A stretch of 64,000 nt of DNA from Symsagittifera roscoffensis (taxonomy: Eukaryota > Xenacoelomorpha > Acoela > Convolutidae): the NCBI RefSeq assembly GCF_963678635.1, contig NC_087065.1:46440381-46504380 (forward strand), in the 5' to 3' direction. The notes under the pieces are model-generated. The model did not search any database. It worked only from the letters and a program-made list of their open reading frames with translations, and was not told the DNA's origin. The position numbers were made by a program, and so were the translations under genes. Of this stretch, positions 24,501 to 39,000 are shown in pieces; position 1 is the first letter of the stretch, and each line of letters starts with the position of its first letter.

Positions 24501-27500
24501 TTGTCCTCTCAGTGAAAAACATCTCGTTTTTTTGTCGGGTTTTGGAGATGTAAATTTTTTTTTTCAATTCTTGGATTTACCAATCTTCAATATCAATATT
24601 CTTCATTATCTTAAATTTCACAGACGAAGAGTGTGCTGCGCCTTTTTAAATGTTTTTTAACGAAAACTTTAATTAAGTTTTGGAAACAGTCGACTCGAGC
24701 ATAGGGTACCAAAAAAACTGAAGAACGTCATAATTACCGTTTTTATTTTGAGCCTTATCACTAAAAAAATAAAGATTCAGAACTTGCGCGTTAGTTTTGA
24801 TTGCTCAAAACTGTACAAAAACCTTTTCTGACCTCTCAGTGAAAAAGCATCTTGTTTTAAATTTTGTCGGGTTTTGAAAGGTGAAAATTTTGTTATTTTT
24901 CGAACTTTGGATTTACCAATCTTCAATCTCATTCGATTGCCTTTTAGTTCACACGCGAACAGCGGGCTGTGCCTTTTTAAAGGTTTTTTAGCGATTATTT
25001 TAAACATATTTTGGAAACAGTCGATTTGAGCATAGGATACTAAAATTTGTTTTCAATTTTAGCTTCGTGGTAAGTGTGTTTCATTTAGTTGTCGTCTTTT
25101 TGTTAATATTCAATTAACTTCTCTGAGTTATGTTTGGTTTGGATGATTTCTAGCTTTCAGTTTTTGTGGTAACGAATTTGTTGTTTCCCTAAAAAGATTG
25201 CTTATATTTTACGTTGGGACCATGTGTAGGCCTTCTTGTGCCGGTCCTGTATATGATCTGCAAATTTGTTGATCTAGCTAACTGCACAAAAAAATACATA
25301 TATACTGGATGATTTTGCGATCTGCATCTGTAAAACGCTTTTGCAAGCAAAAAAATCCGACAACAATACATTACTTCAGCTTTGCGCGACCCATGTTGCG
25401 ACTATGCGCGACCAATGTTGCGATTTGCGCGAGCCAAATTTATGTTGCGACCCTGTTCGACTCATGATTCGACCCTGTTCGACTCGTGATTTGACCCTGT
25501 TCGACTCATGATTTGACCTTGTTTGACTCTATCGACCCTGTTCGACTCATAATTCGACCCTGTTTGACCCATGATTCGACTTTGTTCGACTATAGTGTTC
25601 GTTCGACCGTCTTAATTTGCGACGAAAATCGGACTCCGTTCAACCGTGTCGGTCGAATCATGAATCGAACACCTCAACCCGGGTAAAATTGTTAGCATAT
25701 TGATGAGTTTTAACTAATCGACGATTTTTTTGCTAGGAAGCGCTCAGTAAAACAAAGTGTCATTATAGTTCAACAAAATTGAAACCCGATTATTGCTAAC
25801 GATATACTTCAATAGCTTTTCAAAAATTTATCGATTTGGATAAATTCAGAGCCGAGGACAACCGGTTGTTGTGCAAGAAGCACAGAATGTTCTGACCCTA
25901 AATTTCATTCCAAGACACTAACAAAATAAGTAAAAAGCTAGAAAAATAAGTTTAAGGTTTGAATACGGTTTGGAAAAAATGGTGAAAGTTATGGTTGTGA
26001 TTACGTTTTCGTTCTTTGTTCTTCGTTAAGTTATTTTCTCAATATCCTATTTGAAGTCTAAATCTCTCAAACTCAGAAAAAAAGTCCAAAACTTACACGA
26101 TTAAACCCCCCTGCCTTTAACCGCCCCCAGATACCACATTTATTCAAAGTTTGACAACAATATCTGGCAACAAAATGAATGATTATCATTCATGATAATT
26201 TAGTGCAGGTAGGCGCAAATTGAAACAAGGATAGCCGGTTGCTGTGCAAGTAGCACAGCATGTTTTGACCATATTCCTGAAAACTAGAAATATAAGTTCT
26301 TCAAATTGGTGTCGTTTTTTGTACGTGGCATGATGAGAAAGCTATACACAAGCCTAAAAAGACGGTAAATTAGGCATAATTGACAATAGTTGTCTTCAAA
26401 AAACAAAAAACTTAAAAAGAAAAAACTTCGACAATTCATTTTTTTTCATTTAAAAAATTTTTTTCTGGCCATGGAAGTGCCAAAAAAACCTTTCAAACTA
26501 TTACCTTTCAAAAATTTTTCAAACTATTAATTTTTTTTTTAGCCTAAATGATCAATTTAACAAGTTATCACCACTTTATTTGGTCGAAATTGAACTAAAA
26601 ACCAAAAAATTCTTCTCGGTTTTTCTCGACACTGGGAATATTTGTTGGAAATTGTTTAATGTGGTTCAAATCACGAATGAAAGGGCTTCAATATGATATA
26701 TTACTCAACTCAGTGCAGTTAATATTTGTGGTACCTGATTTTGTGTTTAAAACAAAAAGAAAAAAAAGAAAAAAACCAAAACACACTCAAATACAAAGTT
26801 CCAACTCATTTTCAAGACAAAAATTTTTTGGCTGAAAAGAGGTACCTGCAATCTTAAATGCTTTCCGGGCCCAGAATTTATGTTTCTCTTTGGAAGCCGA
26901 GCTTAATATCAATGCTTGATTGCTTAAAGAATAGTCACAACAGTGGTTTGGGTCAAGCAAACATTCGAAACATTCCTCAAGGTTCGAAATATATAAAATT
27001 GCGGTCGAGCACACCATACCTCAAGCATGGGCAAAATAAACCTCGAGCACTCCGAAATATTATTTCAGTATGTCGAAACGTATATTGAGCACGGTTGATA
27101 CATATGTTCGTCCCGCTGTATGACCCTAAATTTACGCAAATTCGTCCAAGTATATTTTTTATATCAATTTTTTGTTATTTCTCAGTTAAAAACTGGAAAA
27201 AAAACATCACAAAAACAACACAATTCAAAAGTGGTTTTTTTTCTCGACAAACCATTTAATTTCAAATTGAGTTTTAAAATTTGACAAAAAAGACACCCTG
27301 AGATATTGCCCAAAAAATTTAAACTATAAATTTAGACTATGATCATTCATTTCAACTGAAAGTGAAAACATTCCCAAAATTGGCCGCGACTGTCAAAACA
27401 TATCTCGTTGGGTCGAGCAAAGTCAAGCTTATTTTTTTTTTCGATCGAGAAATTCGAAGTAGACCTGATTTTTGATCGCGACGGTTAAAACCTTGAGTGA

Positions 27501-29815
27501 ACACCTCGACCCGGGTTTCCGAACTTAGTTGGTCTAGTGTCAGTTTTTTTGCTCTCAGTGCGTAGATGGATGGGAGCTGGCCGCAGCTTGACCAAAAGTT
27601 GGCTTTAACAGCTGTACCACACGAATAAACTGCTTTTCACGCGAATTACGAAAATAGCCTGGTCACTCAGCAACTTCTCTATTATGTGGGGAGATATAAT
27701 TCAAATTTAAATTAGCTATGTTTAGACTGTTTCGTCTTTTCAATGTAAATTTTCTACGAGTGTCGGAAACTGAAAGCGACTTGAATCAAAATGTTAACCT
27801 TAGTTCCATCTCGCTTGATCCATCTAATCGAAGCTGTTGGGAACCCCCATTGGTAGACGTAGAGTGCGGGTATGCTGAGCACTATCTTTCGCGTTTCAGC
27901 AGCAATCACCTCTGTTTTGGAGGGCGGATGAGGCGAAGGTGATCCTAAATTGAAACTTTGACCCAAAACGACAAAGTTTATTCCCTGTAAAGTCTCAAGA
28001 CAAAATTTCCAAATCCATTTTATTCAAAAACTTTTTTTCGAACCCCTCCAAAAAACGGAAGATTATTCGTCTTAGACGTCGGCCATATGTGAGATAGAAT
28101 TGAAATTGCGCTTGAATATTTCTGGGCAGAGAGTGTGATATTGTAACTCACTTCCGATAGCTACCAATTGGCTCCAATGCTTGATGCTCCTCGGCTCTGT
28201 TGATCCATCCTCGGTTGTGACGCTGCTTTCCTCGAAGCAGACACATCGAAACCTGCCCATTTGTTTGAAGAGAGTATTTTCTGTCAAAGTGTAGCGAGTC
28301 CCGTTTCCAACACGGTCCGACATCGCCCTGAATTATAAACCATTTTTTCAAGGCAAAATTTATGTTAAATCTAACAAGAACTGTCGGTTGCTGTTTAAGT
28401 AGCCCAAGCAATCCCACGTCAGGTATCGTTGCAAAAGAAGATAAAATGTATTTATTGAATTTTTTTTTATTTGTTGAATTTTTTTTGCACTAAAGAAATT
28501 CCATAATCAAAAGAATTAAACCGCTTTTTTACAAACCGCCTTGTGCTAAATCGTACAATCTTCGCTACATTTTCAACTGAATAACAAAAATTAACCAGGA
28601 GGAATCTATTCTGGTTCTTACTTGGCACTAAATGCATGATTTCATTGTTGTCATCAGATTTATTTTGATTTCTCCTTTAAACCTTGTAAAATTGATGTCG
28701 GTGGCCAAAACCTTAGAAACATGACGCCCTGCATAATCTCTTTGTATTCTTTTGATTTTTAAAAACTGCTGCTGATGTTGAAAACTCATCACTATTAGGT
28801 ATAATTATCTGTTTTTCCTTCTTTTGAAAATCCCATCATGCCAATAAACCCATCGCTACTTTTTGACTAAAATCAGTTTTTTTTCTGGATGCTTTACTTA
28901 ATAACCTTTTTCATGTGCCCCATTTTTTCCATGATGTACGCAATTCAGCAATCTGTTCAATCTATTCAACTCATAATTATGAATCCCCACTCAGATTTTC
29001 TTCCATCCACATAACGAGGCCAAACTGTGCATTTGCGAATTGAGAGCGGATTCCGCAACAGGAGAAAATCAGATTTGTTGCGGAATTTGCTACATTGCTT
29101 TTTTTATCTTCTCTGCTGTTTTGGATTTGACTGTTTTGGATTTGACAAAAAAAGCAACTTTGCGGAATCCGCAATAAAATGTGTAGAATCAGGAACCAAT
29201 TTGAAGAATTCATGAACAATCAATAATATACGCGCTTAGTAAACTTAAGTTGTCAAGGAATCCGCAACTGTAAGTGGTATCCATAAATTTTTAGCTGAAT
29301 CCGCAAATTATAAGCGGAATCCTCATAAATTTGCGGAATCCGCTTACATTTGCGGAATCCGCTTACATTTGAGGAATCCGGAACAACTACCTATATTTGC
29401 CCGTTGCGGAATCCGCAACAAAATCAATGGGCCGACAAAATTACGTTACAGGTATTTGTACCCGGAATCCACTAACATTTTGGAAAAAGTTTAAAGGCTT
29501 TTCGCTGGAATCCAGGAACATACATGCATGAAATTGTGCGCTTATTTCAGTTATTTCCTTGATGCTTGACCAATATTACTTTTAAACCTTTGGTCTATTT
29601 TTTTGCAATTCATTATCAGTCTTCGAAAAGTTTGTCCTCCACAATTTTTAGTAAAATTTTGCTTTTTTCACAATTTGTCTCGATTAAATTAAATTGATAT
29701 CTGAGATCATATTTAAATTTCTTCTAAATGATTGCTCTCTCTCACACTCTCTGTCACTCTGATTCTCTCTCTCTCACTCTCACTCTCACTCACTCTCTCT
29801 CTCTCTCTCTCTCAT

Positions 29816-29858
<43 letters not shown>

Positions 29859-30057
29859 CGCTCTCTCCTTCTCATTCTCACTCTCACTCTCTCTCACCCT
29901 CACTCTCACTCTCATTCTCTCTCTCTCACTCACACTCATTCTCATTCTCATTCTCTCTCTCTCACTCTCATCTCACTCTTACTCTCACTCTCACTGCCAC
30001 TCTCACTCTCACTCTCATTCTCATTCTCACTCTCTCTCTCTCTCTCTATTTCTCTCG

Positions 30058-30094
<37 letters not shown>

Positions 30095-33000
30095 CCTTTC
30101 ATTCTCACTCTCTTTCTCTCTTACACGCTCTCATTGTGACTTTCACTCTCACTCACTGCAGAAAACTAACTTTTACAGCACAAAACTTTATGTTTAAGTG
30201 TGAATTAGTTTATTAAGCAGCGAAATGAATTTTTGCAAGATGCTCTTCTCACTCTCTCACTATCTCACTATCTCTTTCACTCTCTCACTCTCTCTCAATC
30301 TCCTTCTCACTCTCGATCTCACTCTCTCACTCACTCTCATTCTCATTCTCTTTCTCTCACTCACACTCTCACTCTCACTTTCACTCTCACTCTCTCACTC
30401 TCTCTTTCACTCTCTCACTCTCTCTCACGCTCACTCTCACTCTCGATCTCACTCTCTCGCCCTCTCTTTCTCTCACTCTCACTCTCAGTCTCATTCTCAC
30501 TTTCCCTCTCACTCTCTCACTCACTCTCTCCCTCTTTCTCTATCTATCTTTTGCACTCACACTCTCTTTTTCTGTCTCTCATTCTCGCTCTCACCCTCAC
30601 TCATTGCAGAAAACTAACATTTACTGCAGAAAACGTTGAGTTAAGATGTGAATTGGTTTGTTAAGCATCGAAATGATTTTTACAAGATGCTCTTCTAAAA
30701 CTAAATTAAAATAAATTAAAATGATTTTTTGGAAAAACGGAAAAATATTTCCTGATGCCCCATAAGTTTTTCAAGATACTTTTTTCTTAGTTTGTTCCAA
30801 CGTTAGGGTAAAAATTTTTGGTTAAAAAGTCCATCAATGTTGCAAGGAGCTTCTGAGGTGACTTTATTACCTTAAACATGTGTTTCAGGGGGATATATTT
30901 AAGGTTCTGCTTGAAAATTTTCGGCAGAGTAAGATTTTGAAAATTTTTATAAATATGGATTGTTTTGTTCGCTCAAAGTTTTTTTGTAGTTTTGTTTTCC
31001 ACGCAACTCGAAGTAATAAATAGAAAGACAGCTGAAAAAAAAAATAAGATTTATTACAAAACATTCTTATTCCAGTGACTCTTTACTTCGGTTTAGGTAA
31101 CTAGTCACGTGAAAAGTTTAATTGAAAATTCAACTGATACATTTATCGCCAATGATTAGGAAAACGTTAACTGTTTAAAAGGATTATAAAGCGTAGATAA
31201 AACTCATCTATTTTAATTTGACTGAAAATGAAAGACTTTATGAGAGCACAAGCTGTAATTTTTGAAATCCATAAAAACGGTTTAGATTGATTTTTAAAAG
31301 GGCAGATAAAAGTGTTTTATATGTCTATAAAAAGTGCAAAAAAAAATTCAACTGTAAACTTTAAAACATTTACAAGCAATTGATAACATTAATTCAATTC
31401 TCTACAAAATGTATTAAAGTTTAAGCTGTAAAAATTGCAAAAATTTTTAGAATCGACCAAAATGTTTTTTTTTTGCTAAATTTTAATAGCATTAAAAAAA
31501 AAACGATTTATAATAATTAAAATCAATATTTTTAGGTTTTTTTTCAAAATTTTCGATATGAAACTGACTGTAATTCCTTTCTTGTCGGTACGAGTAGAAT
31601 TCGCAGGCTCTTCGGACTCTGTTTTTTAATACTAAAAATGAAATAAGGTCTTTTAAATCCTCACAAATAATATAGTGTTTTTTATACCTATAAATATCTC
31701 ACATGGCTTTTTGGCAAACCAATCAGCGGCAAATGATTGCTGTCAAACTCAGTTGTTTCTTTGGCTGATTTTGTATACGAAGAGTTCGTCAGAAAAAAAA
31801 TTTAAGTGATTTGTATTATTCCTGTTTCTAGTTTTTGCAACAAAGATCCCATCACGAGTATTGTCGTTCTGACAATCGCCGTTAGACAAAAAAAAATGAC
31901 CTAAACTTGGTTTGCCTTAAATTGACCAAAACGTGACTAATATTTAAAAAAAAATTAGTGTTCAGTTCGAACGCGGGTTCATTCTAATAATTTTTTAATA
32001 ATTGTTTTAGCAAAACAAACCTACTCAAATTTTGCAGATTTATCATCCATCAGTACGGGCAAATTTGTGCAAATAGGCGATGTTTGCAAACAGTCGACAT
32101 ATCCGGTGAAATGATCCAAGTATTCGAGGCGTCTCAAGTCTAGAAACCAGACAATTCCGACGTTGTTTGTTTCAATTCTACTTAACTGGGGTTTCAGTGA
32201 CGAGTAGCCGTCTATGACCACATGCAAGTCGACACCTAAAGAAAGAAAAAATTGATTTGTCTGATCCGATCTAAACTCACTTCATCTTAATGCAGCCCAT
32301 CTTTTACAAGTAATTGAACCAGAGAAGACGCTTAAAGGACCATTCAGTCGCCGGATAGTGCCCTAAAGTCTTAATACAATTTTATAATATTCTAGCAATC
32401 ATATCAAGCTCAAATCGAGTCTACCTGTCGGTTGCCTTCTAAGCTTGTTTTCAAATCGTTATGCTAACTTCGAAAAAGAAAACACAGCAAAATTTTTTTC
32501 TGTCCCGTCGCCTTTGATTCATCTGACTACTACCACGAGCTAAAATTTTAGAGAGATCCTTTCAAAATATACAAAATTTCATGTGGTTGATGATAAAAAG
32601 ATCAACCAAACAAATTATTCACAACATTATGTTTGTAATGCGATGCAAAAAAGCCCAGCAATTTTTTTAAAAAAAATTAACAAAAAACAAAAAAAGGGGA
32701 AAAAAACAATAATAGTTTAATTGTCGTGAAATCTAATGACAATTTTTATAATTTTAAAAACGTTCAACAATGATTCGTAACATAAATGGCTGGAAGGTTA
32801 AATATAGCCAAATAATCATACAGAGTCGAATGATGTAACTTAAAGTCAAACTAAATCGAGCAATATCCTTTAAGGCCAAAGAAACCTCAGATATAATCAT
32901 CGCAGTTTCAGAACCTGATCAGTGGCTCCTTATCTTTGATCACTGCATTTGCAGCACTGATCCATGATATAGTTCTGAATCAGGGATGACTATACCTGAC

Positions 33001-36000
33001 ATTTCAACCAAGAAGGCAGAAAATTGCTGGCAAATTCTAACGAAATCGTATTTAAAAAGTCAAAAACAGACCTCGTTTGACTAAAAAAGTGGAAAAGTAC
33101 ATGATTCGATCGCTTCTGTCCAATAATGAGTCGAGCAATCAAGCCAGGTGCCGATTAGCGTGCGGAATTTTTTTGTACGCATATAGCTGGTGAGAGGCAA
33201 AAAAGGCACGGTAGCAAAAAAATGAAGCCTTGAGCTTATCAATTCTCCTAGCCGAACTCTGTGAAGCCATGTTAGAAACAAAAGTAGATGTGGATCATTT
33301 TAAATAATCTGACGATAGCCACTGACGATAGCCACAATTTTGCCATAAGCAACTGAACAAACCATTTTTTGGAAACTTTCTTTGTAGAATTTGTTATGAC
33401 ATACTTGCCAATGTTTTCGGGTGTTACCTGGTGATTGCACAGCTAGTAATGATGACCTTCGATCTCCATTTTTGGGACATCTGCACGTGACCACTCCACT
33501 GTCTTTCAGTGAGACACTGCTGATCACCAAGTTCATTTTTACAACTAAAGAGCAAAAACAAAGACCACTTTTAGAAAAAAAAAGATAAATAACTTTATAG
33601 GCTGATAAGCATAGATTCTCGTTCGGATCATTTGGTTGAGTTTCATTCAAAATTTTGCAATGACTTTTACACTTGTGGACAAAGTTTTGTATAAAATCAT
33701 GGCTATAGTATCGAAAATTCATTTTTTATCTGTTTTGACATTATTTTATTGAAATTGCAACCATATTTTAGAACTGACCGGGAGCAAATGATCAAAAATA
33801 CTCTCAGCGAAAGTCTCAGTATTTGGTTCCATGGTCTTATTGTTTTTAACATCTTGTGTACGGTTTCAAAACAGAGTGAACTTGTAAGAAACACCGAGCT
33901 TAGGAGAGTTGAGATGCTGAACAATTCACTTTTTGTCAATTTCAACCAAGAAAATCAATCATTGATCTAAATATTTTTTTGTTTAAGAGAGACGGAAGAA
34001 AAGTTGGCTACAATATATATGCGCGTTTCAGCGTTTTGAAAATTTCACATTTCTTGAAAATTTTTTATTCATTGTTTCGTTCGAGAAAGAGCTCAGCCGA
34101 GCTGAAAACTAACCGCAGATGGTATAAAATGACAGCTCCAGACCCGGAGGCAGTCGAAGTCTTTAAAAGTAGTAGCAGATTTAGGGGGAGGGGAGGGGAG
34201 GGGCGTAGGATGGGCTTATCTTTTGTTTTCATTGGTTCAAATCGGCACTACCCCCTCATTCGACGCGATTCATCCCCCACATTAGTAATATTGTACAGCA
34301 GTTTTAAGGGACAGACCCTGAATTATACACCAAGATTAATTTGGGATGATTAATTCAAAAAATGTCTAAATTTCAAATTTATGGTATTTTGGGAGAGCTC
34401 GGAAAAACCATGGTTAACGTAAAAAAAAATTGACCAAAAATTCTGAAATTTTTTTAGAATCGCATATTCGTGCTTGTTTAAAGTAAGTGTTAAAAACTTC
34501 ATCCACAATTATTGATTCTAGGTGGATATAATAGTTTTTTTTTCTCGTAAACCAAAGCGGTTTTTGAATAGACATTTGACAGTTTGAAAGCCTAAATTTG
34601 CGTTTTTTTATTCCATAAGCCTAACTTTGCTGATCAAAAACTCTGGCTCATTACCTAAACACGTAAAACTTACACGTCTTAGTTTTACTTTCCTTATAGA
34701 ACTTTTAAAGCCTTGAAGTAGAAAAAGTAAGCATTCAATTACTGTTGCAGAGTATCAAGTTTTGATTTTAATTGGAATGTGATCTGAAAAGACCGAAATT
34801 TTTTTGGAGCAACGTGACTGATTATGCGACGTAAAACAGTAAATGTAGTAAGAAGAACCTTAATAAGTTATGCTTTAATTAAATAATGAAAGGTGATTGG
34901 AGTAGAATGTTGCGCAATCAAAAATGATTAGTTATTCAGAAAAGAAGCGCTTCTTTTTTGAAGACCAAATTTATTGCGTAAAATTGAAAACTCCAATTTT
35001 TATGTACCTTTTATACAAAGTAGTTGGTGTAAGATATTTACTGTGAGTAGTTGGTGTAAGATATTTACTCTGAGTAGTTGGTGTAAGATTATTACTCTGA
35101 CAATAAAAGCATAAATGGCAAGTTTAAAATATTAACCATTTTATTAGACTTGAAAATGGCTAATATTTTAAAGTTAAACATATATCTCAAGTTCCATTAT
35201 TGAAATTTTCAGCAACGACATTAAAAAAGGAGACCTTGAATGAGAGTGAAAATTTATCAGAAAAGAGAAAAAATTGCGTGATGAATCATAAACATCTAAC
35301 AAAAATCAACTTAACAACAACTATAGCTCCATTTTTTACCAGTTTTTTGCCTTTTTCAAGAAAAGTTAAGCAAAGTTTTAAAATCCAAATAACCTATGCA
35401 CTCCTCGTATTCAACTGCTCTTACATGTAAAGGTTCAAACAGTCGTATGTTTATCACGCTGGGAGGATTTTCCACGGACACGCACAGTCAAACATAGACA
35501 TACACTTTTTTCTTTTATTAGATAAACAGATAACCCAAGCAGTCGTTACATTTTTCATGAGTTTGAATGATGCTTTCGTCTATCGCCAGTTATTTAAGCA
35601 TCAAAGATGTTGATTTTTACTTTCGTAAAGTACAATAAAACAAAAAATTCGGTTGGCACTGCACTTTTGAATAAAAACATTGCCAGAAAGTTGTAAGATT
35701 TCGGAATAATTTCAAGTCACAGTTTTGAAAACTTTTACGCTGGTCATGGACATTTTTGCTTCAAATGAAAAAAAATATATAGATTTTTTGTTTGTTTTAC
35801 GCCTCGCATCAACGAACCCGAATTCAATTCGATACTTTGTAAAGATGTTTATCATACAGATCAAACAATTCAATTGAACAAAAACATTATATGAAAATGG
35901 AATTGTATGAAAAGCGTTTTTTTTTCTTGTATATTTGTGTTCTGCCTGAAAACAATAACCAAAAATTTTTCTCAAACAAGAAAACAATCTCGTTAAACGG

Positions 36001-39000
36001 CAATAATTTAACTACTTATTTAACTACGTACTGCTAGATACCGAGTCAACCAAAAACTGAATTTGACACAATATTATAACAAAAAACTGTAAATGTTCGT
36101 GTATGGCCACGAGGCCTCTGTTTCGAAAAACTCAGACATTGAAATTCGTTTTTCGTTTAGATTTAGGTAATATCGTATCATCTAAAAGGAAGCAAAATCT
36201 GTGATCACAGAGAACCTTCAATGATTCTGTAATAACAATAACAACAGAAAGACTTAAATTCCTTCCATGAAGGTATAAAGAAATGTAATAACAAAATCAA
36301 GACGTACAATTAGAACAATTACAGTTAATAAACCAAGAGCACGAGTTTTGCATTGAGTATGCATTCGCTGTGATATTGAATAGAAATGTTTTAATGTTTC
36401 TCCTGAAAGTAGCGGGACTATCATAAATGTCGATTCCAAGACCAGGATGGGCGAGAAAATGATTCGCAAGTTTCACCACACGATTAAAGAAGGACTCCCT
36501 AGTTCGTCGTTTCCTATTGCGTCGGATCTCAAACATAACTGTATCGGAGGATCGGTGACCGGTCATTTCCGGTGCATAAGAGACAAAGTGGAACAAATCA
36601 AAATCTAATTTGTCGTTGAGAAGTTTGTTGAAAAGGGTGAGATCATTGAGTTGGTGGATGAGAGAAATAGGCAACATATTTGTCACACAGAGTAGAATGT
36701 TGTAAGGAGCTGTGTAGTTGCGTGTACTCCATCTGAGCGCTCTACATTGGAGCGCTTCTAGCTTGCGGATACTGGTAAGGTCTGGGAACCAGGTTTGAGA
36801 AGCATAAAGAATAACTGAGAGAACACATGACTTATAAAGTTGGAGTTTGGTAGTGGTGGAACAGGTAATTAGGATGTTTTTTTTTTCAACACGAACAAAC
36901 TCCTGTTGGCTGAAGCTAACTTTTTTTCAATATGCGGTCTCCACGACAGGTCATCGGCCACCCTTACACCGATATGTGTCGTCAGTTTTTCCGAATGACA
37001 TCGTTTTACACTTATCTGGGTGAAAACTCATTGAGTTCTCGATAGACCAAGCGAGGAAATTATCAATATCGTAGTGTAGATTCTTTGCTATGGGTGATTC
37101 TGTCGAAATCATTTTGCTATCATCGGCAAACAGAAAACAGTCGGAGTATTTACAGTAGTCTGGGAGGTCATTAATGAAAATAATGAATAACAACGGACCT
37201 AGGACGCTCCCTTGAGGAACATCACTAGTAACCGAAGCAATGTAAGAGAGAACCCCGTTAATGTTCACACATTGAGTTCTGTCAGCGAGGTAACTCCGGA
37301 TGAGTTCAATGAAACTTGGGTCGAGGCCCATTTTTTTCAGTTTGTGCAATAAAACGACATGAGGCATTTTTTCGAATGCTTTTTGAAAATCGAAGTATAC
37401 CGCGGAGTGCTTCTTATTGTTCTCAAGTTGATTGTAGATATTGTCAAGATAGGCTAGTAGTTGAGTAACCGTGGATCGATATTTTGGGAAGCCGTGTTGT
37501 TGCTTGGCCAACTGCGACTTTATTCTAGGATAAAGAAAGTTGAAAATAAGTCGCTCCAGAATGAGAGAGAGCCGAGGTAGAATGCTAATGGGGCGATAAT
37601 TGGAAATAAGAGACCGAGAGCCATCTTTGAAGATAGGTGTTATGTAACTGCATTTCCATATAGTGGGCCACACACAAGAGGATAGAACAAAGGAGAAAAG
37701 AATGGAAGCAAAAGAGGCTAATACTGTTGAGGCGTTGTGTTACAGGCAGGACGGAAGGCCATCGGAAGACTGAGAATGTGAATCAGGGCATTTCGACAAG
37801 AGTGTTTCAACTTTTTTACATCGAAGTTTAAATCATTCAGAAATATACTGGGTTGTTGGTCACCAGGTGGTTCAGGATTATCTGTTGTAATTGGATTAAA
37901 CACGGAAGCGAAAAATCCATTGAAAAGATCGCCTTAGTTCCGGTCATCGGTTGCAAATTTTGTTTCCCAGGTGAGTTTAGATGGCAGGGGGGCTTTCCCT
38001 GAGAATCGTTTCAGAAACTTAAAAGCTTCTGATGTAGACATCCAGCAGATGTCTTTTAGCAGAACGTTTTTATCGAGCTCTGCCGACTCGAGAAAATTGT
38101 TTCTTGTAGCGTGTAGGAACTCTTCATTGAAGATTGAGTTCGATTTGTGCTTCTTCCTCTCCAAGGTTTCTAATTTACTAAGCATGTGCATTGTGTGAGA
38201 GCAATAATAAAAAGGCCTAGTGGCGCATTTCTTGCGTTTACGAGGGACCGTAGAAGAAAGTGCATTGTGGACCATACTAGTCCATTCTGCACTGTCAGAG
38301 ACATACAGTCAATGGCCTGTTCCACACGAGTAATGGGTGGGAGGGAAGGGCGAAACGTTCAGGATTGAAGGAGCTCCAGGCTAGCTGTTGGTTGAAGATG
38401 ACGGCTGTATTGTAGTGGCTTTTCGAGAGTTGAAACAGTACACCAGCTTGATCTGATAGGTTGCTCCATTTCGGGTTTTCGATGTGTTCTATTATATCAG
38501 TGTTGGTTACTAGTTTAATATCCAGAAGATTGCCTTGTTTGTGGGTCGGGAAGGACAGAACTTGTTGGAGATTATTCTCCTGGCACCATTTAAGGAAGGG
38601 AAGGTCAACAGCTTTGGTTGATTGATAGGTCGGCCGTCAATATCAGAGAAATTGAAGTCACCGAGAATTAAAGTTCCATAATGAAGACTATTTGAGGAAT
38701 TGAAAGATTCTTTAAACTGGGTAAAATATTCAGATAATTAGCTACTCAGAGTCTGCGGCGAAATAGCATAGTTGCTGCTTCTTGGCGGATTATAAACCGT
38801 GATAATCAACAACATTGTAGAGTGGAATGTGATGATACAGGCACAGGCAAAGTCTTTGTCAACTCCAATGCTGGTGAAGTCAACATTATTAAATACAGAA
38901 TTATTGGCAGCAATGAGGACACCTCCGTGCGCCCCATTTGTTCGATCTGACCGACTGATAATATTATAGTTGCTCGCAGGAAAGACACTCAAAAAAGGGT

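Noticed and set aside
23372-25007. Repeated minus-strand frames (F-Q-N-P-T-K and similar) in each satellite unit
   Set aside because: They recur because the 355-bp unit recurs; lengths vary and frames shift between units.
29728-30664. Four long Ser/Leu/His-rich open frames
   Set aside because: They are translations of the CTCTCA microsatellite, with no start context, domain or splice signal.
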